Assembly (NCBI GenBank): GCA_035497735.1
Contig: DATJCX010000058.1
Coordinates: 1 to 64,000 of the forward strand
Origin: Brumimicrobium sp035497735
Lineage (GTDB): Bacteria; Bacteroidota; Bacteroidia; Flavobacteriales_D; Crocinitomicaceae
Reading direction: 5' to 3'
Length of the DNA: 64,000 nt
Below the pieces are notes generated by a model. That model worked only from the letters and a program-made list of their open reading frames with translations. It did no database searches and was not told the origin of the DNA. Each line of letters opens with the position of its first letter. Position 1 is the first letter of the stretch. Position numbers and translations under genes: made by a program. Shown here one piece after another: positions 50,995 to 59,822 of the stretch.

Positions 50995-51702
50995 CTAATC
51001 CATTACTGCTTGTATCACTTCCAAAGATTGTGGCGTTTTAAAGCTGCTAAAGTGATAATGGAAGTACTTTAAAAGATGTTCCAGCAATTGCTTTCTATGT
51101 ATTTTTCTAATCGGAAGTGCTAAAAACTCAGATTTCTCACTGTTTAACAGCTGAATAAAAATAGGAACCAATTCATCGCTAATATAAAAGTCGTTGTGTG
51201 GCGTTTGATTAGAAATCACTCCTTCTTGCAGGTTGAATATACGGCCATTCTCATCTTCTACATTGATACCTACTCCCATTTCTTCGGCGAATTTAAGCAT
51301 AAACCATATCGGATAATTGGTCAACTCTTCCGAATGATCAATCCACTGAATTTCACGAATCAGAAATGCATACATTCGCTCATCCTTATCACTATTATGA
51401 AGCACAGAGGCCAATATTTCAGCAACGAAAAATGCAATTCCACTTTTAATCGGGTGATAGGGTATTTCTTGTGCAGCGTAGCTTGCACTCACTTCCGAAA
51501 TCTTTCCTAGACCACTATCATTCCTATGAAAAGAAGAGATTTCGATGATACTTAAAGGATGGAGCATATTCCCCTTCTTCTTTTTCCCACCTTGGAATAA
51601 ATAAGCTTGGAATCCAACTTCTTTTGTATAAAAATGAAGAATTAAGCTCGTCTCACTGTAGTTGAGTCGCTTTAAAAGAATACCGTTCTGAACGCTTTTC
51701 AA
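50995..51702 (-). CDS. recO: DNA repair protein RecO
   Basis: 235 aa, with the expected N-terminal OB fold (GILLKRLNYSETSLILHFYTKEVGFQAYLFQGGKKK split over the first 43 residues), then an all-helical C-terminal part without a strong zinc motif. With RecFR it loads RecA onto SSB-coated gapped DNA. It starts 12 nt after the porZ stop, so it is downstream in the porZ unit, an arrangement I recall in other Bacteroidota. Convergent and abutting the SGNH gene. Confidence 0.9.
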   Translation of the reverse strand: MKSVQNGILLKRLNYSETSLILHFYTKEVGFQAYLFQGGKKKKGNMLHPLSIIEISSFHRNDSGLGKISEVSASYAAQEIPYHPIKSGIAFFVAEILASVLHNSDKDERMYAFLIREIQWIDHSEELTNYPIWFMLKFAEEMGVGINVEDENGRIFNLQEGVISNQTPHNDFYISDELVPIFIQLLNSEKSEFLALPIRKIHRKQLLEHLLKYFHYHFSSFKTPQSLEVIQAVMD

Positions 51703-51714
51703 GGAGATATAAGA

Positions 51715-54036
51715 TTAATCAATTAGCAATACTTTCCCGACTTTACGACCTTTAAAGTCATTGTCGTCGATGCTTGTCCATATCAAGTAAACGCCAGTTG
51801 CAGCACGATTCCCATCCATTGTCAGCCCATTCCAAGTTGCGGTACCACCATTCGACTTCGTTTGATAAACCAACTTCCCAGAAACATCCGTTATTTTAAC
51901 ATCTGAATCGTAAGCGATACCTTGAATTGTAATCGGACCGTGATATTCTGGATAAACAGGATTCGGGAAAACTTTTACCTCTTGGTATTCTATATCACCT
52001 TGTGTGGCATCCGAACGATAAGAAATAATACCGTCTTCGGTCATAAAAAACACTTCACCATTCTGATGGTTGATAACGATATCGTAAATAGTATTACTAA
52101 GCAGCGGACTATTCTCAATTGTAAATTTCTTAAGCACTTCTAAACCATCAGGAGATAATAAAAACACACCTGAATTGGCTGTTCCTATCCACTTTCTATT
52201 TGCTCCGTCAACAGTTATTGCCGTAATATGCGTAGTTCCCAAAACGATTTCAACATGGGCTCCAAATTGAATTAACAGTTTCTGAAAATTGTACTTCCCA
52301 GGCGCTGCATCAAAAACGTTTTCTGAGTTGTAAAGCACTCTCATTCCTTCTGGAGTACCAATCCAAATATTATTATCAAAATCGGCTGCTATTGCCTCAA
52401 CATCATTTGAAGGAAGTGCTCCACTTTTATCGCCTGTATTAAACTGTCTATATCTATCATCTGAAAGATCAGATAGGCTCTTACCACTGTCGAAAGCCAA
52501 AACACCAGCATTTCTAAACGTCACCCATTTTACACCGTTTCTATCGACGATGAGCCTTTTAGTTGTTTGATTTTTAGAACTATTCCCCGTTTCAAAGTCA
52601 TGCCATACACCATCTGCGCCTAAAACTTTAACTGGACGATTTGAAGAAGAATTAACCATCCATAAATTCCCGTCATCATCATACCTCAAATCTGTAATTA
52701 AGCCCCAACCAGTTGAAGATAACTCTTCGATTGGACTATTATTAATGGTAAATGTATCCGTGACTTCACCATTCTTGGTTATTACCAATGGAACACCTGA
52801 AACAGAGCCAAACGCTACCTCATCCATATCTTTAGGATTAATTGAAGTTGCAACAAAGTCCCAAGAGTTGACATTCGCCAACATTGGCTGTTCATCAATA
52901 ACTACACTTTTCCAAACCTCATCTTCAAACAAAGCACCACCTTCTAAATTAAAAGTAGGATTCGTTCCGGTGAAACCACCACAAGCAACGCTTAATTTAC
53001 CTTCTTTTATTTCGGCTCTATATCCAGAGTTGTAGCGCGGACCTTCGATATTGATAATGGAATGCGACCAAGAATTTAAAGCTCTAACTAGACCTTTATT
53101 TCTGTCAGCAATAAAATAATAACCATCGATAAACTTGGCAGTTCTTGGTTTAGGAGCTATACCTTCATCATATTGAAAAATCAAATCCAAATGATCTAAT
53201 TCGGCTGAAAAAATATGAAGCGCATCATACGTTGAAACCAACAACTCGCTTCCTTCTCCATTTAGTCCGTAAAATGTTTTTAAACTATCAAAAACAACTG
53301 GCACTCCATTCTCAATGTGATATAAACTGTCCGAATTCCCAAAAGTCGTATTGCTGTATGACAAAATCAATTTATCTCCAAAGGCTTCCACTTCATGATA
53401 AGCACCAAAATCTGTATGGTCAATCACATTTGGTAAGCGCGTCCATTGACTTGGGTCCGCAAGGAATGAGTTGTTGCTATTTCCTTCATAAAGTCCTTCC
53501 TCTGTAAGTACATATATTTTATCGTCTAAGAAAGTTAAATCTAAAAAGTTAAAATCTCCAATAGCAGGATGATAAGTATCTTTCACTTCTCTTTTAACCA
53601 TATCAATTACGATAATTCCAAGACTTGTGGCACAATAAACATAATCATCACGTGAAATAATTTTATTGACTTTCTTGTTCCCCATTACGTTTGATTTAAA
53701 GATATAGGGAAAATTTTCAACTTTATTGTTTCGTATAAAATCTATATTCCCATTGTCGTAGCCAATGATTATTCTCTTTGATTTTTCATGATAATTGATA
53801 GCCGTTAAGTTGACATCGGAAAGATAGTCTGCTGCTGTCCAAAGATTTTTTTCTCCGGTCGACAAATCATATTCCAACAAGCCTTTGTCTAAAACGACAT
53901 AAACAGCATCATTCGCTTCTATTAAATCATTTGCTTTATAGGAAGAAATATGCATTCTCCAATCCCCAACTTTCAGCTGAGCATTCAGGTTAAAAAAACA
54001 ACCAAAAACAATAAAAAAAGGTAATAAATATTTCAT
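51715..54036 (-). CDS. porZ: Type IX secretion protein PorZ (beta-propeller surface protein)
   Basis: 773 aa. Signal peptide (cut after L-N-A-Q near 19), opening LKVGDWRMHISSYKANDL, typical of PorZ, two beta-propeller regions with repeated DGxLWM, DNNIWIGT, DRNGVKWVTF and GANRKWIGTANSGVF blades (two-component-regulator propeller type), and a C-terminal type A sorting domain (VKVFPNPVYPEYHGPI, KITDVSGKLVY, RAATGVYLIW). In Porphyromonas PorZ is a surface component that delivers anionic LPS for anchoring type IX cargo. Having a C-terminal sorting domain, it is itself exported by the same system. Followed by recO after 12 nt. Confidence 0.85.
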   Translation of the reverse strand: MKYLLPFFIVFGCFFNLNAQLKVGDWRMHISSYKANDLIEANDAVYVVLDKGLLEYDLSTGEKNLWTAADYLSDVNLTAINYHEKSKRIIIGYDNGNIDFIRNNKVENFPYIFKSNVMGNKKVNKIISRDDYVYCATSLGIIVIDMVKREVKDTYHPAIGDFNFLDLTFLDDKIYVLTEEGLYEGNSNNSFLADPSQWTRLPNVIDHTDFGAYHEVEAFGDKLILSYSNTTFGNSDSLYHIENGVPVVFDSLKTFYGLNGEGSELLVSTYDALHIFSAELDHLDLIFQYDEGIAPKPRTAKFIDGYYFIADRNKGLVRALNSWSHSIINIEGPRYNSGYRAEIKEGKLSVACGGFTGTNPTFNLEGGALFEDEVWKSVVIDEQPMLANVNSWDFVATSINPKDMDEVAFGSVSGVPLVITKNGEVTDTFTINNSPIEELSSTGWGLITDLRYDDDGNLWMVNSSSNRPVKVLGADGVWHDFETGNSSKNQTTKRLIVDRNGVKWVTFRNAGVLAFDSGKSLSDLSDDRYRQFNTGDKSGALPSNDVEAIAADFDNNIWIGTPEGMRVLYNSENVFDAAPGKYNFQKLLIQFGAHVEIVLGTTHITAITVDGANRKWIGTANSGVFLLSPDGLEVLKKFTIENSPLLSNTIYDIVINHQNGEVFFMTEDGIISYRSDATQGDIEYQEVKVFPNPVYPEYHGPITIQGIAYDSDVKITDVSGKLVYQTKSNGGTATWNGLTMDGNRAATGVYLIWTSIDDNDFKGRKVGKVLLID

Positions 54037-54060
54037 ATCTATATTTCAACGCTTATTTCT

Positions 54061-54068
54061 CAAAAATA
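54061..54068 (-). promoter_or_regulatory. -7 box TATTTTTG for porZ-recO
   Basis: TATTTTTG on the minus strand, 24 nt before the porZ ATG. Confidence 0.5.
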
Positions 54069-54218
54069 TTTGTTTTTTGCATACAATCCACAATTATTTA
54101 AGATTAATATACAATTCCAAAAATAGCTTATCTTTACAAATTATTAATTTTCACGAATTATTCAAACGAACAAAGCGTTTTTAACGTTGTTAGTGACAAT
54201 AGAAGTAAGAACATTGAA

Positions 54219-54863
54219 ATGAAAAAAATTGCATTTTTAACTTTAGTTTTATTCTCATTTTTTGCTTGTCAAAACGAGCAAGACAAAGAAGTGACCACAG
54301 ACGATAAAGAAGCCGCTGAAGCAACGACAACAGATAGTCTTCCAGAAGGTAAGTGGAATGGTGAATACCTAAAAATAGAGGATGGTGAGAAGGACAACAG
54401 AGCTCAAAAACAAAGCTTTGGTTCAGAAATGTATAGTATGGGAACGCTAAAGTTTTTCATTGAGAAGGATACGATAAACTTCACTTCGTATGCAAAGCGT
54501 AAAACTGCATTGATATTTACCACCACAGAAGTTCGAGCTTTTATCAGAAGTTCTTTTAACGAAGAAGTTCAATTATTTTTCAAGAAAGACAACATCATTA
54601 CTAAAGGAAAGGGGAGATACAAAGCAGACCCGACAGGAACTGTAAAAAACGGTGTAAAAATCACCATGAATGTTAAAGTAAATAACGAAATCGTAGAATA
54701 CATTCTAGAAAATGGAGAAGTTGAACTAATAAACTTTGACCCACAGATGTCTAGACTTCACTTACTTGTAAACGGAGGTTTTAAGAATAAAGCTGGCGAC
54801 ATCAAGAAAGGAAATGGTGAGATAGATATCTTATTTGAGGAAGCGATTATGGCTCCTAACTAA
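54219..54863 (+). CDS. Lipoprotein of unknown function
   Basis: 214 aa. Signal ends in F-F-A-C (Cys17), followed by an acidic Thr/Glu/Asp-rich linker (about 20-42). The mature domain begins GKWNGEYLKIEDG and alternates beta strands (TLKFFIEKDTINFTSYAKRK, VQLFFKKDNIITKGKGRY, VKITMNVKVNNEIVEYI), a lipocalin-like or single-sheet pattern. No family recognised. The gene is convergent with the ABC-F gene, with 7 bp between stops and no terminator. Confidence 0.7.
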   Translation: MKKIAFLTLVLFSFFACQNEQDKEVTTDDKEAAEATTTDSLPEGKWNGEYLKIEDGEKDNRAQKQSFGSEMYSMGTLKFFIEKDTINFTSYAKRKTALIFTTTEVRAFIRSSFNEEVQLFFKKDNIITKGKGRYKADPTGTVKNGVKITMNVKVNNEIVEYILENGEVELINFDPQMSRLHLLVNGGFKNKAGDIKKGNGEIDILFEEAIMAPN

Positions 54864-54870
54864 GCATCAA

Positions 54871-56829
54871 TTAATCTTGTTTCAATTCATCTAACTCCAT
54901 TAGATTTTCTTCCCATGCGTTCATGGTTTCCTCTAACTCCTTTTGAAAATCGGCATATTGCTGTATTTTTTCAGCTGCTTTTGCTTCGTCAGAATAATCT
55001 AACTCGGCCATTTCAGCATCCATTTTTTCAATAATTTCTTCTAACTTTCCAATTCTATCTTCCGCTTTTTTAATCGCTTTTTCGAGACGACTAATGTTGC
55101 GTTTCATTTCTTTTTCTTCTTCGTAAGAAAGTGCGGGCTTACTTTCAACTTTAACCTCAGTTTTAAGGGCAGTTTTCTGTGCAGCTTTTTTACTCTTTCC
55201 TAACTGTTGTGCTTGTTCAAAGGCATCTTCTTTCTTTTGAAGATATTCATGAACGGTATAATGGTGGATTTTTAATTGCTTGTCTTCGATATCCCAAATT
55301 CTATTGGTCAATCCTTCCAAAAATTCACGGTCGTGAGAAACAACAATAAAAGTTCCTTCATAGCTTTTCAACGCTTCTTTTAATACAGCTTTACTCTGTA
55401 AGTCAAGATGGTTGGTCGGCTCATCCAAAATTAAAACGTTGGATGGACTTAGTAGTAATTTACACAAAGCCAACCTCATCTTTTCTCCTCCAGACAAAAC
55501 AGCAACTCTTTTATCAACATCTTCCCCACTAAAAAGGAAAGCACCTAAAATTGAACGCAATTGCTTCCGAATTTCTCCTTTTGCAATATCATCAACAGTT
55601 TCAAAAACTGTTTTTGTAGTATCTAACTGATTGGCTTGGTCTTGGGCAAAATAAGTAACTTCAACATTGTGTCCATAATTGACAACTCCATCTCCATCTT
55701 CTACCTTTGTAATACGTTTCAGCAAAGTTGACTTACCAACACCGTTTGGTCCCAACAGAGCAATTTTCTCTCCTCTTCCAACCGCTAAGTTGATATCTTT
55801 AAAGAGTAGTAAATCTCCATACGACTTACCTAAATTCTCCATTTCAAAAACCACCTTACCAGGCTGAACACTCAAAGGGAAGGAAATCTTCATTTTCGCG
55901 AGTTCTTCTGTTTCCACTTCGATTTTATCCATTCTGTCCAACTTCTTCATCAATGATTGAGCAAAAGTTGCTTTGGAAGCCTTCGCACGGAACTTATCGA
56001 TTAGTTCTTCTGTATGTTTAATCTCTTTTTCTTGTTGTTTTTGAGCACGTAATAAGTGATCTATTTCCTCAGCTCTATTTTCTTTGTATTTGGTATATGA
56101 ATATGGATAAATTCCCATTTTTCCACCAGAAATTTCAACAGTACTTGTTGTCACATTATCCAAGAAGTAACGGTCGTGAGAAATAGTCACTACTGCTCCT
56201 TCAAAACGTTTTAAATAACGTTCTAACCATCCGATTGAGATAATATCCAAGTGGTTTGTCGGCTCATCCAGTAAAATAACTGAAGGATTGTTGATTAATA
56301 TCTTTGCCAATTCAGCACGCATCTTCCACCCTCCTGAAAACTCATTCAAAGGTTGAGTAAAAGAACTTTCTTGAAAACCCAAACCTATTAAAGTCGTAGC
56401 AATTTTCTCTTCCCACTGATAGCCTTCAAAAAGTTTAAACTGTTCATTCACGAAATTTAAATCGTCGAGCAACTGCAAGTAAGAATCGGTATGATAGTCT
56501 GTTCTTGTTGTCAATTGGTGATTAACATCGTCAATTTGCATTTTAATTTTATTCAGCTGCACATTTGATTGATTCAAGTACTCAAAAACAGATTGATCAG
56601 TATCAATTATAATGTCCTGCGTTAGAAAGCCAATTCTAATATCTTTTTGCTTATGGATAGCACCTTCGGTAGGCGCTTCACGACCTGAAAGCATACGTAA
56701 AAAAGTAGATTTTCCAGCACCATTTTTCCCTACTAACCCTATTTTGTCACCTGCATTGATTTGCATGTTGACACCACTAAATAAATAACCTTGCGGTAAA
56801 TGAAATCCAAGTTGTTCGATATTAATCAT
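54871..56829 (-). CDS. ABC-F family ATPase (Uup/EttA-like translation factor)
   Basis: 652 aa: two ABC domains in one chain and no membrane segment. Walker A GKNGAGKST (near 35) and GPNGVGKST (near 360); signature LNEFSGGWKMRAELAKIL and LSGGEKMRLALCKLLLS; Walker B VILLDEPTNHLDIIS and VLILDEPTNHLDLQS. A helical linker between domains (about 250-300) contains the P-site-tRNA interaction motif type of ABC-F, and the C-terminal coiled coil (about 560-650) resembles Uup. Such proteins act on stalled ribosomes. The -7 box ends 4 nt before the ATG, a leaderless layout. Confidence 0.92.
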   Translation of the reverse strand: MINIEQLGFHLPQGYLFSGVNMQINAGDKIGLVGKNGAGKSTFLRMLSGREAPTEGAIHKQKDIRIGFLTQDIIIDTDQSVFEYLNQSNVQLNKIKMQIDDVNHQLTTRTDYHTDSYLQLLDDLNFVNEQFKLFEGYQWEEKIATTLIGLGFQESSFTQPLNEFSGGWKMRAELAKILINNPSVILLDEPTNHLDIISIGWLERYLKRFEGAVVTISHDRYFLDNVTTSTVEISGGKMGIYPYSYTKYKENRAEEIDHLLRAQKQQEKEIKHTEELIDKFRAKASKATFAQSLMKKLDRMDKIEVETEELAKMKISFPLSVQPGKVVFEMENLGKSYGDLLLFKDINLAVGRGEKIALLGPNGVGKSTLLKRITKVEDGDGVVNYGHNVEVTYFAQDQANQLDTTKTVFETVDDIAKGEIRKQLRSILGAFLFSGEDVDKRVAVLSGGEKMRLALCKLLLSPSNVLILDEPTNHLDLQSKAVLKEALKSYEGTFIVVSHDREFLEGLTNRIWDIEDKQLKIHHYTVHEYLQKKEDAFEQAQQLGKSKKAAQKTALKTEVKVESKPALSYEEEKEMKRNISRLEKAIKKAEDRIGKLEEIIEKMDAEMAELDYSDEAKAAEKIQQYADFQKELEETMNAWEENLMELDELKQD

Positions 56830-56833
56830 GGTG

Positions 56834-56841
56834 CAAAGATA
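56834..56841 (-). promoter_or_regulatory. -7 box TATCTTTG abutting the ABC-F start (possible leaderless mRNA)
   Basis: TATCTTTG on the minus strand, only 4 nt before the ATG at 56829. Confidence 0.55.
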
Positions 56842-56915
56842 GATTTATTTTCACAAATAGCCTCTTATTTTATTCACTACAGTGAGTTGAGTTACAGAAG
56901 GAAAAGTCTATTAAA

Positions 56916-56948
56916 GCAAAAAAGCTACCGAAATCGATAGCTTTTTGC
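56916..56948 (-). terminator. Terminator of the prolyl oligopeptidase gene
   Basis: Stem of about 11 bp around AGCTA/TAGCT (arms 56916-56927 and 56938-56948) with an inner CGA/TCG pairing; followed on the minus strand by T-rich bases. Confidence 0.7.
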
Positions 56949-56978
56949 ATTCTAAAAGTATTTTTGAATTCAGAGTTC

Positions 56979-59132
56979 TTAATTCTTTAAAGTTTTTATT
57001 CCCATATTGTAAAGAATAAACGCATACATATCTGCTCTTTGCTGAATTTGCTTACTTACAGGCGTTCCTGCTCCATGTCCTGCATCCACTTCAATACGGA
57101 TTAAGACTGGATTTATTCCCGCTTGTTTTGCTTGCAATTCTGCTGCAAATTTAAAACTATGTGCTGGTACAACTCTATCGTCATGATCTCCTGTTGTAAT
57201 CATTGTAGCTGGATATTCAACCCCTTCCTTCACATTGTGAACTGGAGAGTATCCTTTTAAGTATTCAAACATTTCTTTGCTGTCTTCTGCAGTTCCATAG
57301 TCATACGCCCAACCTGCTCCAGCTGTGAATGTGTGGTAACGTAGCATATCTAACACTCCAACTGCTGGCAATGCAACTTTAACAAGGTCTGGACGTTGTG
57401 TCATTGTTGCACCAACTAATAGACCACCGTTTGAACCTCCGTGAATTGCTAGGTAATCACTTGACGTATAATCTTCTTCTATTAAATATTCTGCAGCTGC
57501 GATAAAGTCATCAAATACATTTTGCTTTTGCATTTTAGTTCCAGCATCGTGCCATGCTTTTCCGTATTCACCACCCCCTCTTAAGTTAGCAACAGCATAG
57601 ATTCCTCCTTGCTCCATCCATACTACGTTTGGAACGCTGAAACCAGGTGTTAAGCTGATATTGAAACCTCCATATCCATATAAGATAGTTGGATTTTCAC
57701 CATTCAATTTTAAACCTTTCTTGTAACTGATAATCATAGGCACTTTTGTTCCATCTTTGGATGTGTAGAACACTTGCTTACTTTCGAAGTCTTCAGAATT
57801 AAAGTCAATCTTTGGTGCATTGTATAATTCCGATTCACCTGATGCTAAATCCATTTTATAAATACTTCCTGGCGTCACATAGTTTGAAAACGAGAAGTAA
57901 GTTTCTGTTTCGTCTTTCTTAGCACCAAATCCACCTGCCGTTCCAACGCCTGGTAATTTAATTTCACGTACTAACTTACCTGTTCTATCATATTGTTTTA
58001 CAGCTGATGTTGCGTCTATGATATAATTGGCAAAGAAATATTCCCCTGCTTTCGAAACGCTTAATACGTTTTTTGTCTCTGGAATGAAGTCTACCCAATT
58101 TTCTGGAGTAGGCTTGCTCGCATCTACAGTTACAACTCGCATGTTTGGAGCGTCTAAATCCGTTATGATAAACAATTTATCTCCGTCATTATCTAAAATG
58201 TAAGACTTGCTTGTAGGCTCAGCTACTACAGTAACTAGTTTGCTATTCGGGTTTGTTAAATCTTTAATAAACAACTTATTTCCGTAAGTAGAAACACTTG
58301 CAGAAATCACTAGAAACTTATTATCTCTTGTTACATCTCCACCAACATATCTGTGTTTCTCATCCGCAGTTGCACCAAAAACCACTTTATCTTGTGACTG
58401 TGGTGTACCTAACTTGTGGTAGTACAATTTATGTTGATCTGTTTTTTCAGACAACTGACTTCCTTTCGGTTTGTCGTAACTAGAATAGTAGAAACCTTCA
58501 TCTGCTAACCAAGAAATACCTGAGAATTTCACATCAATTAAGGTATCTCCTACTTGTTCTTTAGTTTCTGCATTTAGAATGATTACTTTTCTCCAATCAC
58601 TTCCACCTTCAGAGATAGAATAAGCTGCTAACTCTCCTGTTTCAGAGAAGCTCAAAGCATCAAGAGAAGTTGTTCCTTCTTCTGAGAAAGTATTTGGGTC
58701 TAAAAACACTTTAGCCGTACTCTTATCTTCACCGTTTTTAAAGCGGTAAATTACAAACTGATTTTGAAGACCATCATTCTTATAGAAATAAGTATAATTT
58801 CCTTCTACAAATGGAGAACCTACTTTTTCGTAATTCCACAATTCAGATAAACGACTTTCCAGATCCTTGCGGTAGGAAATTTTATTTAAGTAATCAAAAG
58901 TTACCACATTCTGAGCTTTCACCCATTCTGCAGTTTCTTCACTCATATCGTCCTCTAACCAACGGTATGGGTCGGCTACTTCTTCTTCAAAATAAGTGTC
59001 AACCACATCTCCTTTAAAAGTCTCAGGATAACTTATTTGTACAATTTCCTCTTCCACTACCTCATTTTTTGAATTATCGTCACATGCTATAAAGGTCATA
59101 GCGAGTAACGCTGGAATAATTATCTTTCTCAT
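56979..59132 (-). CDS. Prolyl oligopeptidase family lipoprotein (serine peptidase S9A)
   Basis: 717 aa. Lipoprotein signal ends in F-I-A-C (Cys17). An N-terminal seven-bladed propeller (about 70-430) covers an alpha/beta-hydrolase domain with triad Ser567 (IHGGSNGGLLVG), Asp652 (GDHDDRVVP) and His686 (DAGHGAGTP). It cleaves after Pro in short peptides and, as a lipoprotein, should work in the periplasm or on the surface, together with the M1 aminopeptidase upstream of MscL. Single-gene unit with a promoter box 19 nt upstream and its own terminator. Confidence 0.94.
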   Translation of the reverse strand: MRKIIIPALLAMTFIACDDNSKNEVVEEEIVQISYPETFKGDVVDTYFEEEVADPYRWLEDDMSEETAEWVKAQNVVTFDYLNKISYRKDLESRLSELWNYEKVGSPFVEGNYTYFYKNDGLQNQFVIYRFKNGEDKSTAKVFLDPNTFSEEGTTSLDALSFSETGELAAYSISEGGSDWRKVIILNAETKEQVGDTLIDVKFSGISWLADEGFYYSSYDKPKGSQLSEKTDQHKLYYHKLGTPQSQDKVVFGATADEKHRYVGGDVTRDNKFLVISASVSTYGNKLFIKDLTNPNSKLVTVVAEPTSKSYILDNDGDKLFIITDLDAPNMRVVTVDASKPTPENWVDFIPETKNVLSVSKAGEYFFANYIIDATSAVKQYDRTGKLVREIKLPGVGTAGGFGAKKDETETYFSFSNYVTPGSIYKMDLASGESELYNAPKIDFNSEDFESKQVFYTSKDGTKVPMIISYKKGLKLNGENPTILYGYGGFNISLTPGFSVPNVVWMEQGGIYAVANLRGGGEYGKAWHDAGTKMQKQNVFDDFIAAAEYLIEEDYTSSDYLAIHGGSNGGLLVGATMTQRPDLVKVALPAVGVLDMLRYHTFTAGAGWAYDYGTAEDSKEMFEYLKGYSPVHNVKEGVEYPATMITTGDHDDRVVPAHSFKFAAELQAKQAGINPVLIRIEVDAGHGAGTPVSKQIQQRADMYAFILYNMGIKTLKN

Positions 59133-59151
59133 ATAAAAAATTTAATTTTCT

Positions 59152-59159
59152 CAAATCTA
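59152..59159 (-). promoter_or_regulatory. -7 box TAGATTTG for the prolyl oligopeptidase
   Basis: TAGATTTG on the minus strand, 19 nt before the ATG. Confidence 0.5.
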
Positions 59160-59222
59160 CGAAAAAGATTTCAACTAGAGAAATGTCTAAACACACTTGT
59201 ATTTTGCACAAAGTCGGGCATC

Positions 59223-59255
59223 AAAAAAGCCAACTCAATTTCTCGAGTTGGCTTT
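59223..59255 (-). terminator. Terminator of mscL
   Basis: 11-bp stem AAAGCCAACTC/GAGTTGGCTTT with an 8-nt loop, followed on the minus strand by six T. Confidence 0.9.
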
Positions 59256-59277
59256 AACATATCTGTTATTAAAAAGA

Positions 59278-59730
59278 CTATTTATTATTCAATGCTTTTA
59301 GTTCATCACGAATTTCAGCTAATAAATCTTCTTGAGTTGGTCCTGCTGGTGCAGCTGGTTCCTCAGCAGCGGCAGCCTCCCCTTTCTTTTTACGCAAATC
59401 TTTAACCTTAGAATAACCTTTAACAATCATAAACAATACAAATCCTACGATTATTAAGTTAATCAAAGAATTGATCCACTTTCCATACATAATGGCATTT
59501 TCAGGCGTTAATTCAACACCATCCTCGCCCATTGTAGCAGTTGCAAGAACAATTTTCATATCTGAAAAGTCCACACCTCCGGTGAAGTATCCGATAATTG
59601 GCATCATAATATCAGCCGTGAAACCTGAAACAACTGCACCAACTGCAGTCGCAAGTAATACGGCAACCGATAAGTCAATAACGTTACCAGTCATGATAAA
59701 ATCTCTAAATTCTCCTAATAGTTTTTTCAT
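59278..59730 (-). CDS. mscL: Large-conductance mechanosensitive channel
   Basis: 150 aa. Opening MKKLLGEFRDFIMTGNVIDLSVAVLLATAVGAVVSG is cut here to its core: amphipathic helix, then TM1 with the pore-lining VIDLSVAVLLATA, a periplasmic loop with YFTGGVDFSDM, TM2 (INSLINLIIVGFVLFMIVKG) and a cytoplasmic helix bundle (about 120-150) with an Ala/Glu/Pro linker before it. It releases solutes under osmotic downshock. Alone, with promoter box 24 nt upstream and a strong terminator. Confidence 0.95.
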   Translation of the reverse strand: MKKLLGEFRDFIMTGNVIDLSVAVLLATAVGAVVSGFTADIMMPIIGYFTGGVDFSDMKIVLATATMGEDGVELTPENAIMYGKWINSLINLIIVGFVLFMIVKGYSKVKDLRKKKGEAAAAEEPAAPAGPTQEDLLAEIRDELKALNNK

Positions 59731-59754
59731 ATTGATTTTTTATTAATGTAAGTC

Positions 59755-59762
59755 CAAATGTA
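59755..59762 (-). promoter_or_regulatory. -7 box TACATTTG for mscL
   Basis: TACATTTG on the minus strand, 24 nt before the ATG. Confidence 0.5.
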
Positions 59763-59822
59763 AATAAAAACATGTGTTAAAGTAAAAAATAAACCTACTT
59801 TTTACTAAAAACAAAATATTAA

